Source: CAZVIK01 sp964627045 (GTDB lineage Bacteria > Acidobacteriota > Terriglobia > Bryobacterales > Bryobacteraceae). From it: 64,000 nucleotides of DNA. Position 1 is the first letter of the stretch. Each line of letters starts with the position of its first letter. Under the pieces are notes generated by a model, which saw only the letters and a list, made by a program, of their open reading frames with translations, was not told the origin of the DNA and made no database searches. Position numbers and translations under genes: made by a program. Of the stretch, positions 27,821 to 35,594 are shown piece by piece. The stretch lies in contig CAZVIK010000002.1 in the NCBI GenBank assembly GCA_964627045.1, forward strand, positions 1 through 64,000, written 5' to 3'.

Positions 27821-28489
27821 TCACCAGGCCACGTCAGGGCGGCGCCGGTAGCGGTCGCGCGGGCGCAGCAAGAAGATCAGCCCCGCCCCGGCCAGAAATC
27901 CGCCCACATGCGCGAACCAAGCCACTCCGCCCTGCGACAGGTTCGAGTAGCCAATGCTGCCGAACCCGCTGAAAAACTGCACCACAAACCAGTAGACCAG
28001 GATCAGGCTGGCCGGGACTTCAATGGTGGTGAGGAAGAAGACCACGGGCACCAACGTCACAATGCGCGAACGCGGAAACTTCACAAGGTAGGCCCCCATG
28101 ACGCCGGCGATGGCCCCGCTAGCTCCCACCGTGGGTATGCGCGAATCCGCGTTAAGGGCCACGTGCGCCAGTCCCGCCGCCACGCCGCAAAGGACATAGA
28201 AAAATAGGAACTTGCCGTGGCCGAGCAGGTCCTCGACGTTATCGCCGTAGATCCATAGGAACCACATGTTCCCGATCAGGTGGAGCCAGCCGCCGTGCAA
28301 AAACATCGAACTCACCAGCGTCCCCAGGCGCAAGTCGTCCGGGACCAGTCCGTAGACTTGGATGAAATGGTTCAGTGAGAAGCGGTCGAGGGAGGCCTGG
28401 TAGAGGAACAGGACCGTGTTGACCGCGATCAGGGCGAAGGTCACCACCGGTTTGGAGAAGCTTGGCTGGGAGTCTCGAAGCGGAATCAT
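27821..28489 (-). CDS. Rhomboid-family intramembrane serine protease
   Basis: 222 aa with six hydrophobic segments. The first loop has SSMFLHGGWLHLIGNMWFLWIYG (the HxxxN-like hallmark region). The catalytic Ser lies in VGASGAIAGVMGAYL and the catalytic His in GVAWFAHVGGFLAGAG. It cleaves transmembrane segments of other proteins in the inner membrane. It ends in a short basic cytoplasmic tail and directly precedes bshB1; a functional link to that gene is not evident. Confidence 0.88.
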   Translation of the reverse strand: MIPLRDSQPSFSKPVVTFALIAVNTVLFLYQASLDRFSLNHFIQVYGLVPDDLRLGTLVSSMFLHGGWLHLIGNMWFLWIYGDNVEDLLGHGKFLFFYVLCGVAAGLAHVALNADSRIPTVGASGAIAGVMGAYLVKFPRSRIVTLVPVVFFLTTIEVPASLILVYWFVVQFFSGFGSIGYSNLSQGGVAWFAHVGGFLAGAGLIFLLRPRDRYRRRPDVAW

Positions 28490-28607
28490 GCGCTGTCGCC
28501 GGAGGGCCCGATCCTCGCCTTCAGCATAACAGACGCGCCGAAACCCCCGAACCGCCGCCGCTCGGGACGCGCGATGGGCCGGGCGGAGCCGACCGGACCG
28601 CCGGGGG

Positions 28608-29546
28608 CTAGGAAGCCCGCTCGTTCATCGACATCCACTCTTCGGTTTCTTCCCAGGAAAGCACGCCGGCCACCGAGCCGACGCGGCGGGCCGAAAGCGC
28701 GCCGACGGCGTTGGCGAAGCCGGCGGCTTCCGTCAGAGGCAAGCCCCGCTGGGTCGCGGCCAGAAAGCCGCCGACGAAGCAGTCGCCCGCACCGGTGGTG
28801 TCGGTCACTTCGACCTTAAACGCTGGCGAATAAAACTCTTCGTCGCGCGAGACAACGGCGCAGCCCCGAGGCCCCAGCTTGATGACCACCGCACCGGCAC
28901 CGGCCTGACGGAGGACTCGGGCGGCTTCGAGGGGATCGGTGAGACCGGTAAGCATGTGGGCTTCTTCCTCATTGGCGAACAGGAGATCGACATGAGGGAG
29001 GCATGGCCCGATTTCCTTCATCCAGCGTCCCTGGCTGTCCCAGGCGGCATCGGCGGAGGTGGCCAAGCCCGCGGCCTTGGCGCGGCGCAGGGATTCAGCC
29101 GCGTGCGGGCGGAAGGCGGGGAGCGCGAAGGGGTTGGCCAGGTGGTAGCGGGACACGCCCTGCATCAGCCAAGGCGAAAACTCCAAGGGCTCGGGCATGG
29201 CGTGCAGATTGACGCCGGGCTTGTGTAGGAGCAGCCGGTTGCCGTCGCTGCGCACCAGCGAGATGGTGGCCGCCGAAGCGCCCCAGGCGCGGCCGATAGC
29301 GTTGGTGTCGACGCCGACGCTCCGCAAACCGGCCAACATCTCGTCGCCGTAGTTGTCGTCGCCGACCACCGAAGCGAGCCGGACGGGGACGCCGAGGCGG
29401 GCCAGCGCATAGGAGGTGTTGGCGCCGTTGCCGCCCATGCTGTGCCCGATCGTATCCACCCAAGTGGTGGCACCCCAGGTCAACTGGTCCACCGGATGGA
29501 CCAGCAAGTCCGCCACTACGTTACCCGAACACAGGACACCCTTCAT
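28608..29546 (-). CDS. PfkB-family carbohydrate kinase
   Basis: 312-aa ribokinase-like sugar kinase. The N-terminal sugar-binding glycines are MGGNGANTSYALARLG, and the ATP/anion-hole motif is DTTGAGDCFVGGFLAA with the catalytic Asp near residue 253. NEEEAHMLTGL is the second family signature. The substrate (fructose, ribose, a nucleoside or other) cannot be told from the sequence. It is one of a run of minus-strand genes and starts 18 bp after the preceding membrane protein ends. Confidence 0.85.
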   Translation of the reverse strand: MKGVLCSGNVVADLLVHPVDQLTWGATTWVDTIGHSMGGNGANTSYALARLGVPVRLASVVGDDNYGDEMLAGLRSVGVDTNAIGRAWGASAATISLVRSDGNRLLLHKPGVNLHAMPEPLEFSPWLMQGVSRYHLANPFALPAFRPHAAESLRRAKAAGLATSADAAWDSQGRWMKEIGPCLPHVDLLFANEEEAHMLTGLTDPLEAARVLRQAGAGAVVIKLGPRGCAVVSRDEEFYSPAFKVEVTDTTGAGDCFVGGFLAATQRGLPLTEAAGFANAVGALSARRVGSVAGVLSWEETEEWMSMNERAS

Positions 29547-29564
29547 AGCAACGTGACCCTCGCT

Positions 29565-30491
29565 CTACTTCGCTGTCTCAAGTATACCGTCCAGGAACTC
29601 GCGGCGAACCGGCCAGCGCCCAAGTACCCGCGTGTCGACGCGATTGAATACGCCGGCGGCCAGCACGCCGCTCAAGTCGCTGCCGGAGGGCGTCTGGTCT
29701 TCGCGCGCAATCAACTTCTTCAACAACTCTGTCACACCGCGTAGCTGGAAGGCCAGCGTGTCGGCGTCCTCGGCCGACCGGCAGGCGACGTCCAACTCGA
29801 TCGCGATTCCCGCGCTGGACTCCTGCAAGCTCAGCATCACGCGCTCGGCGCCTTCGACCGCTTTGGCGAACAGGCGCGTGCCGGAGGGAAGGCTCGCGGA
29901 GTCTTTCAGGACCGCGGGCGACAGCAGAAGCCAGGCCGCGCGGTCGGGGGCTAGCATCGCCTGCCGCAGGGGCTTCTGGCCGGTCAGGGCCGTGGCGGCC
30001 CATTCGTCCGGTCCCACCGCCAACGCCATCACCGAGCGGCTTAGCGGGAAGAAGGAAATCCTGCGCTGCGGAGTACTGCCCTCCATCCGGCAGAAGGAGT
30101 TCTGGCACGTGCCGCCCTGCTTGGCGGCGTACTGGCGCAACCTATCCCAATCGAAGCGGCCGCGTAGCAGCATGCAGACCGAACCGGGGCCAAACCAGGC
30201 GGTTAACTGGTCCAGGTCGGCCGCGTAGTCGAAGCCCGTATCCTGAACAAATGCCACGTATTCGGGCTCCTGAGCGACTCCGGAACCGGCCACGGCGCTC
30301 AGCAGTCCGGCCCGGCGGAGGCGCCCGATGTCCATGGCCAGCACGGTCCCGTCCCGGTCCGGCAAAAACGAGACCAGTCCCTGGAGGGTAGCCGTCCGGC
30401 GCGAGCGCGAGTAGGCCAAGCCAAGGATGGTGGTGGCGCAAGCGGTCACGACCAGGGCGACAACCAGCGCCGGGTGCAGGCGGAATCTCAC
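29565..30491 (-). CDS. Membrane-anchored protein of unknown function
   Basis: 308 aa. A single N-terminal membrane segment (LHPALVVALVVTACATTILGLA) is followed by an exported domain with LVSFLPDRDGTVLAMDIGRLRRAGLL, typical of acidobacterial hypothetical proteins. I know no function. GTG 30491 is preferred because it lies 12 bp after the aroF stop; a longer frame from 30545 would overlap aroF. Co-transcription with aroF is likely. Confidence 0.65.
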   Translation of the reverse strand: MRFRLHPALVVALVVTACATTILGLAYSRSRRTATLQGLVSFLPDRDGTVLAMDIGRLRRAGLLSAVAGSGVAQEPEYVAFVQDTGFDYAADLDQLTAWFGPGSVCMLLRGRFDWDRLRQYAAKQGGTCQNSFCRMEGSTPQRRISFFPLSRSVMALAVGPDEWAATALTGQKPLRQAMLAPDRAAWLLLSPAVLKDSASLPSGTRLFAKAVEGAERVMLSLQESSAGIAIELDVACRSAEDADTLAFQLRGVTELLKKLIAREDQTPSGSDLSGVLAAGVFNRVDTRVLGRWPVRREFLDGILETAK

Positions 30492-30502
30492 CTCAAAGTA
30501 GC

Positions 30503-31543
30503 TTACACCGAGCCGGAGGCCGCCGTCATCCGCTGCTGCCGCCAAAGGGGAATGTAAGGTTTCAGCATGTCCATCATTTCGGCAAATTGGCTTAGAGATA
30601 GCGACTGTGCACCGTCGCTGACGGCCTTGTCCGGCGTCGGGTGAACCTCGACGATCAGGCCATCGGCGCCAATGGCAGCGGCCGCGCGAGCCAGCGGCGG
30701 GACCAGGCTGCGGCGGCCGGTGGCGTGGCTCGGGTCCACCACCACGGGGAGGTGGGTGAGCTCGGCCAAAACGGCTACGGCGGCGACATCGCAGGTGTTG
30801 CGGGTGGCGCTCTCGAAGGTGCGGATGCCCCGCTCACAGAGGATGACATTGGGGTTGCCGTGGGCGACGATATACTCGGCCGACATGAGCAATTCGCGTA
30901 TGGTGGAACTCATCCCCCGCTTGAGCAGGATGGGCCGGTCGGTCTGGCCGAGGGCCTTCAACAGGGAGAAGTTCTGCATGTTGCGGGCGCCGATCTGCAA
31001 AACGTCGGCGTACTTACTGATCAACTCGACGTCGCCCTCGCTCATCACCTCGGTGCAGATGGCCAGTCCCGTGGCCTGCTTGGCCTTGTAGAGGAGCTTC
31101 AGGCCGGCCTCTTCGAGACCCTGGAAGTCGTAGGGTGAGGTGCGAGGTTTGAACGCGCCGCCCCGGAGCAGGTGGGCGCCGGCCGCGGCCACCGCCTCGG
31201 CGGCGAGCATAATCTGCTTCTCGTTCTCGACCGAACACGGGCCGGCGATCACGATGAACTCGTCGCCGCCGATTTCGGTGCCGTTCACGCGAACGCGGGT
31301 TTTTGTAGAGCGAAACTCCCGGCTGACGAACTTGTAGGGCGCCGAAATGCGCACCGCGCTTTCGACGCCGGGCATGGCGTCAATCTGTTCAAGGCAGGCG
31401 GTCACATCGCCGACGCCGACGGCGCCGATTACCACCCTCTCCTCGCCCTGGATGGAATGGACGCGGTAGCCGAACTCGCGGATGCGGTCGCAGACCTGGT
31501 CGATCTGCTCCTTGGTGGCGTGCGCCCCCATTGAAATGATCAT
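30503..31543 (-). CDS. aroF: 3-deoxy-7-phosphoheptulonate synthase, type I-beta with regulatory N-domain
   Basis: 346 aa. It condenses PEP and erythrose 4-phosphate in the first step of aromatic amino acid synthesis. Residues 1-75 form a ferredoxin-like regulatory domain ([25 protein letters not shown]), as in the Thermotoga enzyme, where it mediates Tyr/Phe feedback. The barrel has [47 protein letters not shown] and [14 protein letters not shown] 31543 follows AAGGGGGAAG. Upstream is a full attenuation leader (31577-31721) with an aromatic-rich peptide, so the gene is probably controlled both by transcription attenuation and by feedback. Confidence 0.95.
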   Translation of the reverse strand: MIISMGAHATKEQIDQVCDRIREFGYRVHSIQGEERVVIGAVGVGDVTACLEQIDAMPGVESAVRISAPYKFVSREFRSTKTRVRVNGTEIGGDEFIVIAGPCSVENEKQIMLAAEAVAAAGAHLLRGGAFKPRTSPYDFQGLEEAGLKLLYKAKQATGLAICTEVMSEGDVELISKYADVLQIGARNMQNFSLLKALGQTDRPILLKRGMSSTIRELLMSAEYIVAHGNPNVILCERGIRTFESATRNTCDVAAVAVLAELTHLPVVVDPSHATGRRSLVPPLARAAAAIGADGLIVEVHPTPDKAVSDGAQSLSLSQFAEMMDMLKPYIPLWRQQRMTAASGSV

Positions 31544-31576
31544 CACTTCCCCCTTGTCCGCCCGCCCGGGTGGGCT

Positions 31577-31609
31577 TAAAAGCAAAAAGCCCACTCTTTC
31601 GAGTGGGCT
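31577..31609 (-). terminator. Attenuator terminator of aroF
   Basis: On the minus strand AGCCCACTC-gaaa-GAGTGGGCT (31609-31588) is a perfect 9-bp stem with a GNRA-type loop, followed by TTTTTGCTTTT. It lies 34 bp before the aroF start and after a leader peptide, so it is an attenuator, not the end of rapZ. A competing antiterminator strand, GAGTGGcGCTGG (31656-31645), can pair with CCAGCCCACTC (31611-31601). Confidence 0.88.
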
Positions 31610-31655
31610 GGTTGAATCTCGAAAACGATCTGCGAAGGACTATGCCAGCGCCACT

Positions 31656-31721
31656 CTAACGGTGCCGGGGCCAGTAGCCCCGGTACGTAAAGATGAACGC
31701 GCTGGAATAGCTCCGCCGCAT
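31656..31721 (-). CDS. Aromatic leader peptide of the aroF attenuator
   Basis: 21 codons from ATG (31721-31719) to TAG (31658-31656). Tyr is at 5, 13 and 16, Phe at 9 and 11, Trp at 17: six aromatic residues, five of them in a nine-codon block FIFTYRGYW. It precedes an attenuator and the DAHP synthase gene. CCAGCGC within codons 6-8 (31705-31699) can pair with GCGCTGG in the antiterminator strand. The predicted transcription start is about 4 nt before the ATG and no Shine-Dalgarno is present, so it may be translated from a nearly leaderless mRNA. Confidence 0.75.
   Translation of the reverse strand: MRRSYSSAFIFTYRGYWPRHR
31665..31683 (-). promoter_or_regulatory. Pause-type hairpin within the aroF leader
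   Basis: CCGGGGC (31683-31677) and GCCCCGG (31671-31665) form a perfect 7-bp GC stem whose loop holds the Tyr16-Trp17 codons. It is well placed to pause RNA polymerase until a ribosome arrives, as the 1:2 hairpin does in the trp leader. Confidence 0.6.
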
Positions 31722-31731
31722 GGAAGAAACA

Positions 31732-31759
31732 AGTATATCAAACCGCACAGAAAAAGCAA
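31732..31759 (-). promoter_or_regulatory. Promoter of the aroF leader
   Basis: TTGCTT (31759-31754), 16 bp, TATACT (31737-31732), just after the rapZ stop. The predicted start is near 31725, about 4 nt from the leader-peptide ATG. Confidence 0.65.
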
Positions 31760-31771
31760 TTCCTGCGCCGC

Positions 31772-32662
31772 TTAGCTTTTGGCCAGGTCGCGGTGCGAGG
31801 TTTTGACACGGAAGCCGTGACGCGAGAGGCGCTTGCGGATTTCGTCGGCCATCATCACGGAACGATGGCGGCCGCCGGTGCAGCCGAAGGCGATGGTCAG
31901 GTAGCTCTTGCCTTCCCGGATGTAGTGGGGCAGCAGATACACCAGCAGATCCGAGATCCGCTCGACAAACTCCATGGTCTGCGGAAAGCTGCGAATGTAG
32001 CGGGCCACCATGGGATGCCGGCCGCTTAGCGGCTTGTAGCGCGCGATGTAGTTCGGATTCGGCAGAAAGCGGACGTCGAAAACCAGATCGCTGTCGGCGG
32101 GAACGCCGTGCCGGTAGCCGAAGCTGGTCACATAGACCAGAGTCTTGGCAAGCGGGCTCTGCCCCTGGAACTTTTCGCCGATGATCTCCCGGAGCTCATG
32201 AACGTTGAACTTCGAAGTATTGATGATGTGCTCGGCCAGCGCCCGGATCGGGGCCAGTTTGCGGCGTTCACGGCGCACGCTGGCCGCCACCGAAGCCTGC
32301 CGGCCCAGAGGATGCGGCCGGCGCGTTTCGCTGAAGCGGCGCACGATGGTGTTCTCGTCGGCCTCCAGAAAGACGAGCGTCGCCGGCAGCAACCGGCGGA
32401 GGCGGGCATAGACCGCGGGAAACGTCCGCAGGGCCTCGCCCTCGCGGATATCCACCAGCAGTGCGGCGCGCCGCGCGGCGGGAGAATCGCGCACCAACTC
32501 GGCGAACTTGGGGATCAACGCCACCGGGAGGTTGTCGACAGCGCTATAGCCAAGGTCTTCCAGACTCTTAAGGACGGTGACCTTACCCGAACCGCTCAGC
32601 CCGGTGATTACCACCAGCTCCGGCGGAGGCTTGGGACCGCGCCGGGGGCGCTTGGCGGCCAT
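31772..32662 (-). CDS. rapZ: RapZ/YvcJ-family nucleotide-binding protein
   Basis: 296 aa. The P-loop is TGLSGSGKVT (about residues 19-28), then SLEDLGYSAVDNLPVALIPKFAEL. The C-terminal domain has SYLTIAFGCTGGRHRSVMMADEI. In E. coli RapZ is an RNase adaptor controlling GlmS, and the family sits behind rpoN and hpf as here (4 bp after hpf). The Walker Ser/Thr after Lys is Val; a Thr follows one place later. That position binds Mg, so ATP/GTP handling may be altered. Confidence 0.92.
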   Translation of the reverse strand: MAAKRPRRGPKPPPELVVITGLSGSGKVTVLKSLEDLGYSAVDNLPVALIPKFAELVRDSPAARRAALLVDIREGEALRTFPAVYARLRRLLPATLVFLEADENTIVRRFSETRRPHPLGRQASVAASVRRERRKLAPIRALAEHIINTSKFNVHELREIIGEKFQGQSPLAKTLVYVTSFGYRHGVPADSDLVFDVRFLPNPNYIARYKPLSGRHPMVARYIRSFPQTMEFVERISDLLVYLLPHYIREGKSYLTIAFGCTGGRHRSVMMADEIRKRLSRHGFRVKTSHRDLAKS

Positions 32663-32666
32663 GTCT

Positions 32667-33212
32667 TCAGGCCTCGATCAAGTCCACGTGGCCGTCGCGA
32701 CGGCGCAGCAGCACGGCAAGCCGGCTGGTTTCGGCGTCGCGAAAGACGAAGTAATCGCGCTTCTGATCCAGTTCCAGAAGCGCCTCGTCGACGGTCATCG
32801 GCTTGCGGTAGTCGTGCTGGTCGACGCGGAACACCTTGCGCGCCGGCGGTTCTTCCTCAACGGGCCCGGCCGCAGCGGAGATCTCCCCGGCCTTCCACTC
32901 CGATTTGGATTCCCGCTTGGTGTCACGCTTCTTGGAGCGCAGTTTCAGCGCCTGTTTTTCCAGCCGGTCGATGGCCTCGCAAAGCGCCGTGAACGAATCG
33001 GCGCTGGCAGCCACCCCGACCATGAGGTGGTCGTAGACGTTGACGGTGATCTCGGCGCGTCTCAGGTGGCGCTCGGAGGTGAGAATGACATGGGCCTCCC
33101 GCTCACCGTCCTTGCGGTCCAGCAGCTTGCCCAGCTTGGCGATCTTGGCGTCCAGCTTCTTCTTCTGCGCCGGTACGAACGGCTCCTGGCGTCCCGTATA
33201 GGTAACTTTCAT
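32667..33212 (-). CDS. hpf: Long-form ribosome hibernation promoting factor
   Basis: 181 aa. The N-terminal S30AE domain (MKVTYTGRQEPFVPAQKKKLDAKI) binds the small ribosomal subunit in stationary phase. A charged linker leads to the C-terminal dimerisation domain (KPMTVDEALLELDQKRDYFVFRD), which makes this the long form that pairs 70S into 100S ribosomes. It sits 24 bp after rpoN and 4 bp before rapZ, a conserved order. Confidence 0.93.
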   Translation of the reverse strand: MKVTYTGRQEPFVPAQKKKLDAKIAKLGKLLDRKDGEREAHVILTSERHLRRAEITVNVYDHLMVGVAASADSFTALCEAIDRLEKQALKLRSKKRDTKRESKSEWKAGEISAAAGPVEEEPPARKVFRVDQHDYRKPMTVDEALLELDQKRDYFVFRDAETSRLAVLLRRRDGHVDLIEA

Positions 33213-33236
33213 CGGACCCCCTGTGACTGCGACTGC

Positions 33237-34814
33237 TCATTCGCGAACCCGCCTGTGGTGGGTGGATGGAATCTTCATGTCTTCGCGGTACTTGGCCACA
33301 GTGCGGCGTGTGACGTGAATCCCCTCCTCTTGCAGGCGCGCGGTGATCTGCTCATCGGTCAGCGGGTGCGCCGGATCTTCGTCCGAGATCATCTTTTTGA
33401 CCCGCCGCTTCAACAACAACAGCGGCGTGGCGCCGCCGGACGGACCCTGCACCGCCTCAGAGAAGAAGTACCGCAACTCGAAGACGCCCTGCGGCGTGTG
33501 GGCGTACTTATTGGCGACGGCGCGGCTGACCGTCGACGGATGGACGCCGATCTCCTCAGCCACGTCTTTGATCATCATCGGCTTCAACGACTCCAGCCCG
33601 TGATCGAGAAACGCCAACTGGCGGCCGACGATCGCCTGGCAGACCTTGAGAATGGTCTGTTTGCGTTGTTCGATGTTCTTCATCAACTGGATGGCGGAAG
33701 CGTAACGTTCCTTTACGTAGTTGCGGACTTCCTTGCTCGGCTCCCGGTCGCGGTCCAGCATGCGCCGGTAACCGCGGTTGAGCCGCAACTGGGGCAGATC
33801 GTCGTCGTTCAGTTCGATGATATAGTCGTCGCCTTCCTTGAAGATGACGACATCGGGCTCGACCTGCCGGGCGCCGGGCCCCGAGTAGCGCAATCCGGGG
33901 CGGGCGTCCAAGGCGCGGATGACGCGGTCGGCGATCTGTATGTGCTCCATGGGACGGCCGAGCAGCCGCGCCAGTTCCTTGTGCTGCCGGGATTCGACGA
34001 GCTTCAGGTGGTCCTGCACGATTAGCCAGGCGACACCGCCCGCGGCATTCCGGCTCTCCAGTTGGAGCAACAGGCACTCGCGCACGTCGCGCGCGCCGAC
34101 GCCCGCCGGGTCCAGCGACTGCACCACTTTGAGGGCCTCCTCCAGGACCGGCAGCGGCTGCTCGCCCTCAGACGCCAACTCGTCCAGCGTCACCGTAAGA
34201 TAACCGTTCTCATCCAGGTTGCCGATGATCAGGTCGGCGGCGTCCCGCAAGGCGTCGGAAAGAACCAGAACGCTCAGTTGGCCGCGGAGGTGGTCGGCCA
34301 GGGTCACCGGAGCCGTCAGGAAGGCCTCGAAGGAGGGCTTTTCGACCGACTCGGAGGCGGGGCTTTTAAATCCTGGGTCGAGGTAGTCGTCGAAGAAAGA
34401 TCCGAAATCGATGTTTTCAAAAGGATCGGTGGCGTCGGACTGGCCGGCGGCCTCGACGGCGGCGTCCGGCTCCTGACCCGGCGCGGCGGCCGATTCGGGC
34501 GGCTCCAGGTCGGGAGCGTCTTCAGGCAGGCTGGCGGCTTCGCTGACGGTCTCCAGGATGCCCTGGTCGGCCGGGGCCGGCTCGGCAGGGTCGCGTTCGG
34601 CTTCCAGGATCGCCTGAATCTCCTCGGGGGCCAGTTCCTCGGTACCGTCTTCGACGGCCTCCTCAAGGACCGGATTCTCGGCGATTTCCTGGGTGATCAT
34701 GTCCTTCAGTTCCAACCGGTTTAGCTGAAGGACCGTGACCATCTGGACGAGGCCAGGGGTCAGGATCTGCTTCTGTGCAACCTTCAATTGCAGTCTGGGC
34801 GACAGCAAGCTCAT
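33237..34814 (-). CDS. rpoN: RNA polymerase sigma-54 factor
   Basis: 525 aa. Region I (LSPRLQLKVAQKQILTPGLVQMVTVLQLNRLEL) is the activator-interacting part. An acidic region II (about residues 55-160) follows, then the core-binding domain and a helix-turn-helix (VAEEIGVHPSTVSRAVANKYA). The RpoN box near the C-terminus reads RRTVAKYREDMKIPSTHHRR, one position short of consensus at its first residue. It directs -24/-12 promoters and needs an AAA+ activator; none is in the window. It follows lptB by 40 bp. Confidence 0.96.
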   Translation of the reverse strand: MSLLSPRLQLKVAQKQILTPGLVQMVTVLQLNRLELKDMITQEIAENPVLEEAVEDGTEELAPEEIQAILEAERDPAEPAPADQGILETVSEAASLPEDAPDLEPPESAAAPGQEPDAAVEAAGQSDATDPFENIDFGSFFDDYLDPGFKSPASESVEKPSFEAFLTAPVTLADHLRGQLSVLVLSDALRDAADLIIGNLDENGYLTVTLDELASEGEQPLPVLEEALKVVQSLDPAGVGARDVRECLLLQLESRNAAGGVAWLIVQDHLKLVESRQHKELARLLGRPMEHIQIADRVIRALDARPGLRYSGPGARQVEPDVVIFKEGDDYIIELNDDDLPQLRLNRGYRRMLDRDREPSKEVRNYVKERYASAIQLMKNIEQRKQTILKVCQAIVGRQLAFLDHGLESLKPMMIKDVAEEIGVHPSTVSRAVANKYAHTPQGVFELRYFFSEAVQGPSGGATPLLLLKRRVKKMISDEDPAHPLTDEQITARLQEEGIHVTRRTVAKYREDMKIPSTHHRRVRE

Positions 34815-34854
34815 CCAGCCTCATTCTAACAAACGGGGGAGAAGGGGCTGAGGA

Positions 34855-35589
34855 TTAGGGGGTGGGGGCAAGCTGGAAGCCTTCACCGAGGTAGATCCGT
34901 TTGACCTCGGGGTCGCGGCCCAGCGCCTCCGGACTCCCGGCGCGGAAGACGCGGCCGTTGTTGATGATGTAGGCGCGGTCGGTGACCGCCAGCGTCTCGC
35001 GCACGTTGTGGTCGGTCACCAGGATGCCGATGCCGCTACGTTTCAGGTCGAAGATGATCCGTTGCAGCTCCAGAACCTGAATCGGGTCGATCCCGCTGAA
35101 GGGTTCGTCGAGCAGAAGGAAGGTAGGCTCGATCACCAGGGACCGGGCGATCTCCACGCGCCGGCGTTCGCCGCCCGATAGCGTGAAGGCCTTGTTGTGC
35201 CGGACCGTCGCCAGACCGAGTTGCTCGATGAGGTTGTGCATGCGCTCCCGGCGCGTGCGCGCGTTCAGACGCAGCGTCTCCAGGATGGCCAGGAGGTTCT
35301 CCTCGACGGTGAGCTTGCGGAAAACAGAGGGCTCCTGAGGCAGGTAACTGATACCCTTTCGAGCCCGCTGGTACATGGGCAGCGAGGTGATCTCCTCGTC
35401 GTCCAGCAGGACCCTTCCGGAATCGGGGCTGACCAGCCCGACGATGACATGGAACGATGTGGTCTTCCCGGCGCCATTCGGCCCAAGCAAACCGACGACC
35501 TCGCCCTGCTCAACGAGCACCGACACGTCGTCCACTACCTTCCGGCGGCTGTAGGTCTTGGAGATCTCACAGGTTTGTAGCTTGCGCAT
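34855..35589 (-). CDS. lptB: LPS export ABC transporter ATPase LptB
   Basis: 244 aa. Walker [11 protein letters not shown]-loop [15 protein letters not shown], signature [15 protein letters not shown], Walker [13 protein letters not shown] and H-loop [10 protein letters not shown] are all intact. [14 protein letters not shown] is characteristic of LptB. It drives lipopolysaccharide extraction with LptFG (not in the window). ATG 35589 is chosen; a GTG at 35598 overlapping the previous stop is possible. It is coupled to the LptC/LptA-like gene. Confidence 0.93.
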   Translation of the reverse strand: MRKLQTCEISKTYSRRKVVDDVSVLVEQGEVVGLLGPNGAGKTTSFHVIVGLVSPDSGRVLLDDEEITSLPMYQRARKGISYLPQEPSVFRKLTVEENLLAILETLRLNARTRRERMHNLIEQLGLATVRHNKAFTLSGGERRRVEIARSLVIEPTFLLLDEPFSGIDPIQVLELQRIIFDLKRSGIGILVTDHNVRETLAVTDRAYIINNGRVFRAGSPEALGRDPEVKRIYLGEGFQLAPTP

Positions 35590-35594
35590 GGGCG

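Noticed and set aside
31588..31609. Reading the aroF hairpin simply as the rapZ terminator
   Set aside because: A promoter and leader frame lie between rapZ and the hairpin, and alternative pairings exist, so attenuation explains it better.
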